A DNA stretch of 16,751 bases from a bacterium (GTDB lineage: Bacteria > T1Sed10-126), in assembly GCA_003557545.1 (NCBI GenBank), contig PWOD01000092.1:1-16751 (forward strand). The letters are read 5' to 3'. A program made the position numbers and the translations under genes. The notes under the pieces are model-generated. The model saw only the letters and a list, made by a program, of their open reading frames with translations, searched no databases and was not told where the DNA came from. Numbering within the stretch: position 1 is the stretch's first letter; every line of letters begins with the position of its first letter. Positions 1 to 8,030 of the stretch are shown here, piece after piece.

Positions 1-2205
1 ATACAGTTCAATCCGCCGCTGCCAGAAATAAACCCGCCGGGCAGTAAGCTCATCAGAACGGCTGTAGACAAACCTGAACTGACCATCTTTCTCACGCTGC
101 ATACCGAGGCTGATATCGCGCTGTTTAGAAACATCAAAATTTCCGGGGACCATACGTTTAGAATCACCCGTCTTTAACTGTTGGGAGGTATAGTCAAGCT
201 CAACCTCAACCCTGGCCTGGGGGGCTTGTGGATTACCAAAGACTCGCTGAATATCGTGACGAATTCTTAATCCCCGCATGGTTCGATAATAATCTCTGAT
301 AAAATCCCGAATAAATTCAGTTTTTTCATAGGATTTTCCAAAAATCGACTGATGAACAAACTCTTCAGAAACCATATCACGCAGCTGCGACTCATCGGCC
401 CGCTGTTTGGCAGAATAAAACCGATCAATCTGCTGGCGCCAGACCTCTTCAAACCTCAGAGGACGATATTCCAGAGAGCCAACAAGATTTATCAAATAAA
501 CTGGACGACCGAGTTTTTCAGTAGTCCAACCGCGCAGTTGAAAATTACTATTCACAGCTGCCTGCACAGGTACTGAAAAGGTTGCTCCGCGAATTTTAAC
601 CTCCTGCCAGCTGCGTCCACCATCGGCCGAATAAGCAATACCCTGCAGCGGTTTGGGGGATGCAAACTGAAGTTCTATCAGCCCATTTTGCTGATCATCA
701 CGATAAAGGTGGAGTGGAAATTCTACATCATCAACGGCAAAACCTGCCAGACTGGTTATTCTCAGAATATTATTTTCCTGCGGCAACGAGGGTAAAACTT
801 CTCCGGGCCTGACAGCAGTTGTAGAACTATACAGATGAATCCTGTATTGAGCCTGTTCCAGTGTTTCACCATCCTGATTAATCGCAGCCACCTGCAGTTC
901 ATAAAACTCAGGAGCTCTACCACGGGAAACAGGCACCTCCGGCTGCCAGCTATACTCCCAGCTTTCTCCCGGAAATAACTCACCGTCAGCTGCCAGGTTT
1001 TCTCCATTTAATTTCACTCTGATTCCGGCCAGATCATCCAACAGAACTGAAAACCTGGTTCGTCCAGAAAGCTCAATAACCCGTTCTTCTGAATATTCAA
1101 GCCGATGCTGCCGCTCCAGACGTTCCCCATCAATCAGCGTCTGAATAGCACGCTCAACCCGTCTATCAGCCTCAGTAAGAGTGCGATTTATAAGAGTAAC
1201 ACGATAAGCTCTGTGGGCTGAAATATTGCCCATAGAATCAATTGCCCGGACAGTTAGCTGATAATCAACAGCCTCTCCGGCCGGGGGCTGTTCAGGTTCC
1301 CAGCGATAATCCCAGGTGGCCCCGTCAAGACGCTGTTCTACAACGGCTAAATCTTCACCTTCAATCTGGATTTTCACATAGTCCAGCGTGGCATCCGGCT
1401 GCACAGCCTCGGCCTGGCCGGAGATCGTGATTGGTCGGGGATCAGTAAAATCAAGTTCCTGAGCAGACCTCAGTCTTCTACCATCAAGTTGTAAATTAAA
1501 AACTCGTGGATGGCGCAACCGGTCTAAAGCCTGTTCACGATGGGCAGCAAGGGCTTCCCGACGCGCCGAAGAAAGTTCTCTCAGCGGAGATGGTTGTGGC
1601 CGATCAAACTCAATAGTTGACTCCTGTCCGGCCCCTAAAAATATCCGCTGGTCGGGCTGTTCACGACTCTGAAAAACTACCTCGCCCATGTATACTCCAG
1701 CCCGCGTGCGAAGTCGCTCAGTTTTCAGGTCAAAAGAAGTCCCCCTGATGCCCAGGGTGGCATGCGGAGTAATCGCCTGGAGATCCAATTCGGCAGAAGG
1801 ATCCTCAATGGTTGTTGCTTTGATCTCACCATCAAACAACTCCAGTAGCAACTCCCTCACCACTACCTCTCGACGAAAAAACAATAATCCCTGATATTCA
1901 ATCTGGTCGGTCAACTGGTTAATTGACAGTGTGCTTTCCGGTTCTACTTCCAGGTATGAAGCCCCGGGGATGATCAATGTTACACGGGATCCGGGAGCTG
2001 TCCACAGCTGATCACCACCAAGCAACTCCTGACCGCTCTCCGGTGAAAATTCAACTCCGTTCCTCTGCTGGGTTACCTCTCCCGAAATATCATAGATTTC
2101 CAGCGAGGGCACAGCAACTTCAGCCCGCAACTGACCAGTGCCAGAACTACTTATCAAGAGGATTACCATGGCTAATAATAACCAAAAATATCGTTGTTTT
2201 TTCAT
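1..2205 (-). CDS. Exported FecR-domain protein with Ig-like repeats (C-terminus beyond window)
   Basis: The frame is open for 735 codons and runs off the left edge, so the C-terminus is missing. Residues 1-28 form a signal peptide (KK, hydrophobic core, then QLRA before EVAVP). Residues about 35-200 are a FecR domain; its hallmark is TPHATLGIRGTSFDL at 146-160. Two related beta domains follow, about 236-345 and 376-465. Each has a W-x-Y-x-W-x-P-E signature (WDYRWEPE and WEYSWQPE), so they look like a tandem Ig-like duplication. Residues about 480-575 are another beta-rich segment with an Asp-box-like S526-x-D-G-G-x-x-W533. From about 580 to the edge the sequence is helical and then beta-rich, resembling an NTF2/SnoaL-like fold (tentative). 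The start ATG overlaps the stop of the upstream barrel gene (TGATG) and has its own AGGAG, so the two are probably translationally coupled. FecR domains of this exported type often lie beside CHASE2 cyclases, as here. It is probably periplasmic or surface-located; the ligand is unknown. Confidence 0.88.
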   Translation of the reverse strand, partial: MKKQRYFWLLLAMVILLISSSGTGQLRAEVAVPSLEIYDISGEVTQQRNGVEFSPESGQELLGGDQLWTAPGSRVTLIIPGASYLEVEPESTLSINQLTDQIEYQGLLFFRREVVVRELLLELFDGEIKATTIEDPSAELDLQAITPHATLGIRGTSFDLKTERLRTRAGVYMGEVVFQSREQPDQRIFLGAGQESTIEFDRPQPSPLRELSSARREALAAHREQALDRLRHPRVFNLQLDGRRLRSAQELDFTDPRPITISGQAEAVQPDATLDYVKIQIEGEDLAVVEQRLDGATWDYRWEPEQPPAGEAVDYQLTVRAIDSMGNISAHRAYRVTLINRTLTEADRRVERAIQTLIDGERLERQHRLEYSEERVIELSGRTRFSVLLDDLAGIRVKLNGENLAADGELFPGESWEYSWQPEVPVSRGRAPEFYELQVAAINQDGETLEQAQYRIHLYSSTTAVRPGEVLPSLPQENNILRITSLAGFAVDDVEFPLHLYRDDQQNGLIELQFASPKPLQGIAYSADGGRSWQEVKIRGATFSVPVQAAVNSNFQLRGWTTEKLGRPVYLINLVGSLEYRPLRFEEVWRQQIDRFYSAKQRADESQLRDMVSEEFVHQSIFGKSYEKTEFIRDFIRDYYRTMRGLRIRHDIQRVFGNPQAPQARVEVELDYTSQQLKTGDSKRMVPGNFDVSKQRDISLGMQREKDGQFRFVYSRSDELTARRVYFWQRRIELY

Positions 2206-3779
2206 CAGAATTGACTCCTAAATCTCAGTTCATAACTGTTTTCTGTATAGTTTCGTGAAGAATCTCCTTTGTCACGGCTATCGAACCACTCATAGGAAAA
2301 AGCCAGGCTGGTTTCCAGGGCGGGATTCAGATGAAACTCAATCCCGATATTAAACTCTTCCTGGACAACATCGGCCTGATCTCCACCACGCCGGTCATAA
2401 TCATAACGGTGGCCAATAAAGAGCTGTTCCCGACCGCGCCCAATAACCAGGTAATTGTCGATTATATTTCGCCGGTCGTGAACAAAAACTGCCGTTCTTT
2501 CCACCCTGTCCTTACGATATTCAAAACCTAGATTCCAATCCAGAGGCTGGGCCCAAATATCACCCTGCCAATCATAAACTGCCCGGTGGGAACGTGATTT
2601 TTCCTGCTGTTTACGAATATCTTCATATTGCGTGGCTAGTAGCAAAGATGCTCCGCCCAGATTAAACCCTCCGGAGAGTTCCAGAATCCGGTTATCTTCG
2701 GGAATAATCTGATCTTCCCGCCAGCGCCGTTCCGTCTCCAGACGAAGGCTCTGCAGCCAATCAACTCCGCCTGCCCAGTAATTTACCCCACCCCGCAAAA
2801 TCCGCCGATCCTGGGTATCACCCCGGGTATACTCATCAATATCCCGCTGCCCTAACAGCTGGATTTCCCAGTTTTCCAAACCGAGTATTTGTGGTTGATA
2901 GTTAACTGTACTGCGATGGATAATTCTATCTTCAAGCACCGAGGCGGTTAATGATTCAAACTGTCTGTCGGTCCGCTCAAACCGATAATCTAAACGCAAC
3001 CGATCAAGCGGATTGATTTCAATTCCAGCACGATAGGCCAGCTGGTTTTCATGACTGGTATCACCATCCTCTATTTCCGCGAGAGCAGCTTCTCCATGGA
3101 GCTGCAGCTGGCCATCCAGTAGCTGGCGCTCGGTCGCCAGTGATAAAACCCGGTTAGAACGGGGCAGCTCGACAATATCAGCTGATGAAGCATGATCTCT
3201 TGTGCGTACAAAATTAAGCTCCCAGTGAGCAGCGGTGGTTTCATCCCAGCGCAGCTGAAACCCACTGCTAAGCCGGCGATATTGATCGGTCCGGGCTCGC
3301 CGGTCACGGCCCCCAAAAGCAGTCAATAAAATATCGCCGGTAAGCTGATAACTTCCCTGAAAACCCAGTTGGGTTGTGTTCATTGTTAAAGGACTAAAGT
3401 TTCCACTGAAATAACCACCTGTCAAATACCACCTGTCCAACTTTTCTGCTGTCAGATAAAGATTCTCTACCCGGACCCTGTCGTCACTGGTCTTAAACTG
3501 CTGATCATCTGTGGCTCGCACAACAAGCTGACCGCTGAGAAGAAGATCGTCGGTCTGACCAAGATGACTGTCATAATAAAGATAGAAATCAGTTAGATAA
3601 TTAAATCCATGTTGTTTGAAGGAAAGCGCCTCGTTACCACTAATATCATCATAATAAGCTCGAATGTCCATATCCCCACTGAACGCTCCAAAAAAATCTC
3701 CCGCAAGCGACTGACCGGGAAGCGCCAGAAGAAGCAGAACTAATAATCCAGAGAAAAACCCACCAACCGTTTTGCTCAT
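2205..3779 (-). CDS. Predicted outer-membrane beta-barrel protein
   Basis: A 524-residue protein with a clear signal peptide: hydrophobic core at 8-20 and a likely cut after LPGQSLA, about residue 26. The mature part has no hydrophobic helices. It is a long series of alternating amphipathic strands rich in Tyr, Arg, Asp and Gln (for example LDWNLGFEYRKDR, ELRFRSQF) and ends in phenylalanine. Both are marks of outer-membrane barrels assembled by the BAM machinery, and the length allows a barrel of well over 16 strands. I do not recognise a specific family, substrate or TonB box. AAGGAG lies 7 bases before the ATG, and a good TATAAT promoter lies about 45 bases upstream. The last codons contain the ribosome binding site of the FecR-domain gene, so the two proteins are probably made together and may interact in the envelope. 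Its presence is the main evidence for a diderm host. Confidence 0.85.
   Translation of the reverse strand: MSKTVGGFFSGLLVLLLLALPGQSLAGDFFGAFSGDMDIRAYYDDISGNEALSFKQHGFNYLTDFYLYYDSHLGQTDDLLLSGQLVVRATDDQQFKTSDDRVRVENLYLTAEKLDRWYLTGGYFSGNFSPLTMNTTQLGFQGSYQLTGDILLTAFGGRDRRARTDQYRRLSSGFQLRWDETTAAHWELNFVRTRDHASSADIVELPRSNRVLSLATERQLLDGQLQLHGEAALAEIEDGDTSHENQLAYRAGIEINPLDRLRLDYRFERTDRQFESLTASVLEDRIIHRSTVNYQPQILGLENWEIQLLGQRDIDEYTRGDTQDRRILRGGVNYWAGGVDWLQSLRLETERRWREDQIIPEDNRILELSGGFNLGGASLLLATQYEDIRKQQEKSRSHRAVYDWQGDIWAQPLDWNLGFEYRKDRVERTAVFVHDRRNIIDNYLVIGRGREQLFIGHRYDYDRRGGDQADVVQEEFNIGIEFHLNPALETSLAFSYEWFDSRDKGDSSRNYTENSYELRFRSQF
2215..2219 (-). promoter_or_regulatory. Ribosome binding site of the FecR-domain gene inside the barrel gene
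   Basis: AGGAG lies in the last codons of the upstream barrel gene, 9 bases before the FecR-domain ATG. The upstream TGA and downstream ATG share one base (TGATG), which points to coupled or reinitiated translation and fixes this start. Confidence 0.7.
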
Positions 3780-3820
3780 ACGATTTCTCCTTAAAAAAAT
3801 CTTTCCCTGTCCACTTACTA

Positions 3821-3849
3821 ATTATAATGCTCCAGATCGACGAAAGCAA
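3821..3849 (-). promoter_or_regulatory. Predicted sigma-A promoter for the barrel-FecR pair
   Basis: On the minus strand a perfect TATAAT (-10) lies at 3821-3826 and TTGCTT (-35, three of six matches) at 3844-3849, with a 17-base spacer. The predicted transcript starts about 35 bases before the barrel gene's ATG. Sequence match only. Confidence 0.5.
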
Positions 3850-3974
3850 ATAAATAAAATTCAGAAAAAAATAGTCCAGTACAGTTTGAACCAATAGTTT
3901 AACTGAAATGTTTTTTAGTACTGAAGTGCCTTTACTCTATCAATCGATCCCTGGAAAGCTCGGAGTGTCTCTAT

Positions 3975-3983
3975 TGTTATAAA
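3975..3983 (+). promoter_or_regulatory. Possible extended -10 promoter for the hydrolase-cyclase pair
   Basis: TGTTATAAA matches an extended -10 element (TGnTATAAT) with one mismatch. No convincing -35 lies 17 bases upstream, as is allowed for extended -10 promoters. It would start transcription near 3990, giving a leader of about 45-70 bases before the hydrolase gene. It faces away from the barrel promoter in the same 255-base gap. Confidence 0.3.
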
Positions 3984-4034
3984 GCCCTATAGCGTTTAAA
4001 CTTATTGGTGTATAACTTTTCCAATTGACAAACT

Positions 4035-5597
4035 ATGCCAGACTCAGGGATGGGACAAATGACTGAAGATTTCCTGGAAATTAAAATCATTGGTGATTCT
4101 GGACCATTTTCTCAATTAGGAGAGAGTATAGGTTATCTGGTGACAGCCGGGGAAACGGATTTTCTGGTAGACTGTGGTGGCCCGATATTTTCACTATTAA
4201 ACGAAGATGATTTAAATAAGATCGACGGAGTAGTAGCAACCCACGCGCACGAGGATCATAAGCGATGGTTTACCGATCTGGCACTATATAAAAAATTTCT
4301 CAGTCCCCGGGACAACCTGCTCCATCTCCTGGCGGCTGAAGAAGTTATGGAGGATTATCGGCTGGCTTCAACACCAGCTTTGGGGCTGACACTTTCAAAT
4401 AACTGCCAGCGAATAATTAATTATGATTTTAAAGATTACACGACGTTTAAACCGATTGCCCCCCGACCCAAATACCGCTGTATCCAAAGCAGCTCTTCAG
4501 ACAGACCCGGCCACTGGATTGTAGTTACTGAAAATGGCGAAGAACTGGGAGCTGATCGAGCTAAACTTTTTTTTCATACAAAAGATTCTATTCGACCCCG
4601 ACTTCTCTTTAAAGACCCGGAACTTAACTGCTGGATAGAACCCCAGACCTTTTATGGATTGAACGACTCAAGATTTTACCAGACCGACAGTTTTCAACCC
4701 TACAAAGCTGCTTCTGGACTGAAAATATCCGCGTTCAAGGCGCCCGCCTGGCACGGACCTTTTACGACTTCATTGCTGTTTGAATACAATGGTCTGTCAG
4801 TATTTTTCAGCAGTGATACAAAATACGATCCAATTCTCTGGGAAAAACTCACCCGACCTCTCCGACCATCTCCAACCGTCGAGGAAGACTTTCCCGAAGA
4901 ACAACAGGTGATCTATGGAGAAGATATTAATAATTACATCGAGTTCATCTGGAGTCATGAAAGATATGAGCGAGCAGTAGAATTTTACGATAGAACAGCC
5001 CTTAATCTGATGATCCATGATGTTGCCAAAAATGGTTCGGTAGTTCATACCAACCAGCGGCTGCTGGCCGAATTTTCCAGCGACGTCCTGTTAACCCACA
5101 GTCCGGAGGTTTTCACCTCGCTACACCCACTGGTTCATTCACAAAAAACCTTTCTGGTTAAAAAATCCGGCATCTGTGAACAGACCAAACAGAACAACTG
5201 TTATCCCATGAACGCCCTGTGCTACCATAAAAACCGATCAGAATATTTTGTCGGTTATCCTGACAATAACGGAGAACACTACCTGATACGTCAACCTGAT
5301 GGTTCAGTGAGATTAGCTGCAAAGTCTGGATCAGAGGCTAAGGTCATCGAAAAAATCAGACTATATCAGGATATTGGTGGAGAATATTTCCCCCGGCTGA
5401 ACAGCCCGGATGAAGAATATTATTTGCGAGCTGACAACCAGATAGTTAAACTAAAACACCAACCACAAACAACTTCTGGAGAGCTACAAACCAGCCTGCG
5501 GAAAGAGCTATCAACCAGACCAATAACGCTGCCCGAATGTCCAAGCGTTTCCTGTAAAAATCCTGCTAATCAAGAAACAATATCCGATTCAGATTGA
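4035..5597 (+). CDS. Metallo-beta-lactamase-fold hydrolase, candidate cyclic nucleotide phosphodiesterase
   Basis: A 520-residue cytosolic protein with no signal peptide. The MBL metal site is visible: H70-A-H72-E-D74-H75 in the first motif, then H240 (APAWHGP), D261 (SSDTKYD) and H355 (LLTHSP), with H328-D329 as a further candidate. The spacing is unusual: about 165 residues separate the HxHxDH motif from H240, and about 150 residues with no recognised domain follow the last ligand. It lies 43 bases upstream of a CHASE2 adenylate cyclase, and no terminator is visible between them, so co-transcription is likely. Class II cyclic nucleotide phosphodiesterases have this fold and motif, so a role in degrading the neighbour's product is attractive, but the sequence does not prove it; other phosphodiester or lactone substrates are possible. 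No ribosome binding site precedes the ATG at 4035. The ATG at 4059 (MTEDFLEI), preceded by a G-rich stretch, may be the true start. Confidence 0.83.
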   Translation: MPDSGMGQMTEDFLEIKIIGDSGPFSQLGESIGYLVTAGETDFLVDCGGPIFSLLNEDDLNKIDGVVATHAHEDHKRWFTDLALYKKFLSPRDNLLHLLAAEEVMEDYRLASTPALGLTLSNNCQRIINYDFKDYTTFKPIAPRPKYRCIQSSSSDRPGHWIVVTENGEELGADRAKLFFHTKDSIRPRLLFKDPELNCWIEPQTFYGLNDSRFYQTDSFQPYKAASGLKISAFKAPAWHGPFTTSLLFEYNGLSVFFSSDTKYDPILWEKLTRPLRPSPTVEEDFPEEQQVIYGEDINNYIEFIWSHERYERAVEFYDRTALNLMIHDVAKNGSVVHTNQRLLAEFSSDVLLTHSPEVFTSLHPLVHSQKTFLVKKSGICEQTKQNNCYPMNALCYHKNRSEYFVGYPDNNGEHYLIRQPDGSVRLAAKSGSEAKVIEKIRLYQDIGGEYFPRLNSPDEEYYLRADNQIVKLKHQPQTTSGELQTSLRKELSTRPITLPECPSVSCKNPANQETISDSD

Positions 5598-5627
5598 AAA
5601 TAGTTTACTGAAACCACAACAGCTTTT

Positions 5628-5632
5628 AGGAG
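5628..5632 (+). promoter_or_regulatory. Ribosome binding site that fixes a TTG start
   Basis: AGGAG lies 8 bases before the TTG at 5641. The triplet just before that TTG is an in-frame TAA (5638-5640), so the protein cannot start further upstream. The spacing makes TTG the natural start codon. Confidence 0.75.
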
Positions 5633-5640
5633 CCATTTAA

Positions 5641-7938
5641 TTGTTGCCAGTTAAAATCGCCCTGAACAATCTCTGGAAAAAGATTTCTCTGCGCTCTTCG
5701 CTGATTATTATTGCGATAGTTCTTCTGGTGGGAGGCATCTGGAGTTTAAATCTAGAAAACAGCTTTGGTGACCAGATAAATCGGCTAGAATATCCGCTGC
5801 TGGATCTGCGCCACCAGTGGTATGCCAATCGGACTGAACTATCAGATGAAGTTGTACTGGTTGTTATTACCGAAAACTCGCTACAGACTTTTCGGGATAA
5901 TCTTGGCCGCTGGCCCTGGCCCCGACGCATCTGGGCAGCAGTCATAGATTATCTTCGGCAGGCAGATCAAATTAAATTTGATATTGGCTTCTGGGAGCCC
6001 AGCCTGGTCGAACTGACCCCGCGCCTGATCGACCAACTACGTAACCAGCTTAATCAGGCCAAACAACTTCAGTCGACCGACAGGGCCGAAGCTAACAAAG
6101 TTTTAGAAAGACTCAACAGACAACTCGGGGATCTCCAGACTCCAGACGATCAACTTCTTGGAAAATTTACCGGCCAGGCGGGTAATGTAGTCCATGCAAT
6201 AACTTTCCGAGAATTAACCGACCGGTTAAGTGAACCACCGGAACTAACGGAGCAACAAAAGATTTTCTATGAAACCTACGGATGGAAGCTAACAGGTAAA
6301 GTTCGGGGCACAACAACCGGCGACCTCGTCATTCCAATCGATCCACTACTTTCTACTTCCGCGTTCTTTTCCCATATCCATTTCATTCCGGATCCTGACG
6401 GTGTTGCCCGGAGATTTGCTCCCTTTGTTGAAAGTTCTAATTACCAGGGGAAAACCCGATTTTTCCCACTGCTGGGAATGACCGGGAGTTTAGCCTCCGA
6501 AAAGCGCCAGACCAGCTACCAGACAAATCAACTCCGGAGTAACGGTGTTACGGTTCCCCTGGATCGTCAGGGATACATCCCAATAAGATACCGGGGGGAT
6601 ATTTCCGAATATACAGTTATCCCGGTGGAACAGCTGGTAGAACCAATGATCAGAGGAACTCAGCCGGCTATTCCGTCGGAATGGTTTGCCGGTAAAACGG
6701 TGCTGATTGGAGCTACAGCCCCGGGACTATTTGATCTTAATCCCACACCATTAGATCCGGTTCAGCCCGGAATGCTTGTCCATGCCACCGTCCACGAGAT
6801 GCTGGCCACTGGCGATCTACTCTATCCGGAAAATACCACCGTCACCTGGTTAACAATAATTGCAAGTGGGATCATAATCGGACTGGTGGCCCTGTTCACC
6901 GGACCGTTCAGCGGATTGCTGCTCATGGCTATCATCTTCGGTGGTTTTATTTATGGTAGTTTTTGGGGGTTTGATCAGGGATATACAATCAATCTTTCTC
7001 TGCCCATAATAACTGGAATTTTAGTCTTCGGCGGTGTAACTGCGGAAAATCTTTTAAAAGAAAAGCAACAGCGACGCTGGATCAAAAACGTCTTCCAGCA
7101 TTACCTTCCCCGGACACTCTTAAAAACGCTGCTGGCCGAACCAGAAAAACTTCAGCTTAAGGCGCGGCGACAAACCGTCACCATGCTGTTCATCGACATT
7201 GCAAATTTTACGAGCCTGAGCGAGAAGCTAAAGGCTACCGACCTGACCCAAAGATTAAATGAAATTTTAAGTGAGATGAGTAGTTGTGTTTTTCAATATG
7301 AAGGAATAATCGACAAATTTATCGGCGATGCTATGATGGCTGAATTCGGACTGCTTGATTTAGAACCACCCGAACAGGAGCGCAGAGCCTGCCAGGCTGC
7401 GAATGAGATGATAAAACGGCTAAAAATATTTAACCAGAATAATCCGGATAACAATCTCCAGGTAAGAATCGGAATTAATACCGGAACAGTTGCAGCCGGC
7501 AACATGGGGTCCCGAGAACTATTTGACTATACTGTGATCGGTGATGCCGTAAACCTGGCAGCGCGGCTGGAGGGTGTTAATAAGATTTATAAGACCAGCT
7601 GTATTATCGGAGAACAGACCAGACAGGGGCTGGGCGCCGATGCCATAGTTCGAGAACTGGATACCGTCCAGGTGAAGGGGCGGCAACAACCGGTTAAAAT
7701 CTATGAATGGATTGGCTGGGCGAACTCAGTCCCGGAAGGAAAACTCGAACTGATTAACAACTATGAAAAAGCGCTGGAAAAATATCGCAAGCGAGAGTTT
7801 GCCGCGGCGCTTCAGATAGTTCCCGGCCCCGAAACAGGGGACAGTCCGTCAGATTACCTGCGGATAAGATGTCAGGACCTGTTAGAAAACCCACCGGCTG
7901 AAGACTGGAAACCGTTTACAGCACTCCACCAAAAATAG
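5641..7938 (+). CDS. CHASE2 sensor fused to class III adenylate cyclase
   Basis: A 765-residue membrane sensor-cyclase. It has an N-terminal anchor at about 20-37, then a CHASE2 extracytoplasmic domain at about 40-395. CHASE2 signatures are LRHQWYANRTELSDEVVLVV, GRWPWPRRIWAAVIDYL, IKFDIGF, AGKTVLIGATAPGLFD and HATVHEMLATGDLL. Three further membrane segments lie at about 401-420, 423-441 and 450-467, then a short linker and a class III cyclase domain at about 510-690. All catalytic positions are present: metal ligands D519 and D563, base-binding K559, N638 and R642. The second base-specifying position is T631 (DYTVIGD), the class IIIb pattern linked to ATP specificity and bicarbonate stimulation. 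A TPR-like helical pair ends the protein (701-765). It should turn an envelope or extracellular signal into cytosolic cAMP. It starts with TTG and lies in tandem with the MBL hydrolase gene. Confidence 0.93.
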   Translation: MLPVKIALNNLWKKISLRSSLIIIAIVLLVGGIWSLNLENSFGDQINRLEYPLLDLRHQWYANRTELSDEVVLVVITENSLQTFRDNLGRWPWPRRIWAAVIDYLRQADQIKFDIGFWEPSLVELTPRLIDQLRNQLNQAKQLQSTDRAEANKVLERLNRQLGDLQTPDDQLLGKFTGQAGNVVHAITFRELTDRLSEPPELTEQQKIFYETYGWKLTGKVRGTTTGDLVIPIDPLLSTSAFFSHIHFIPDPDGVARRFAPFVESSNYQGKTRFFPLLGMTGSLASEKRQTSYQTNQLRSNGVTVPLDRQGYIPIRYRGDISEYTVIPVEQLVEPMIRGTQPAIPSEWFAGKTVLIGATAPGLFDLNPTPLDPVQPGMLVHATVHEMLATGDLLYPENTTVTWLTIIASGIIIGLVALFTGPFSGLLLMAIIFGGFIYGSFWGFDQGYTINLSLPIITGILVFGGVTAENLLKEKQQRRWIKNVFQHYLPRTLLKTLLAEPEKLQLKARRQTVTMLFIDIANFTSLSEKLKATDLTQRLNEILSEMSSCVFQYEGIIDKFIGDAMMAEFGLLDLEPPEQERRACQAANEMIKRLKIFNQNNPDNNLQVRIGINTGTVAAGNMGSRELFDYTVIGDAVNLAARLEGVNKIYKTSCIIGEQTRQGLGADAIVRELDTVQVKGRQQPVKIYEWIGWANSVPEGKLELINNYEKALEKYRKREFAAALQIVPGPETGDSPSDYLRIRCQDLLENPPAEDWKPFTALHQK

Positions 7939-8030
7939 CTGGATATCTAACAGCCTCTTTCCCGTCCTGTGAAAACTTCCTCCCCAATAACCACGACAGA
8001 ACTCGAGCAAATATCAATAAAAAAATATTT

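Noticed and set aside
1-2205. Annotation as a FecR anti-sigma regulator of iron transport
   Set aside because: There is a cleavable signal peptide and no cytoplasmic anti-sigma segment or single membrane anchor, and no ECF sigma factor or TonB receptor is next to it.
7939-8030. Bidirectional terminator between the convergent cyclase and GYF_2 genes
   Set aside because: Only a six-pair AAATAT/ATATTT stem with a T-rich loop is visible, too weak to call.
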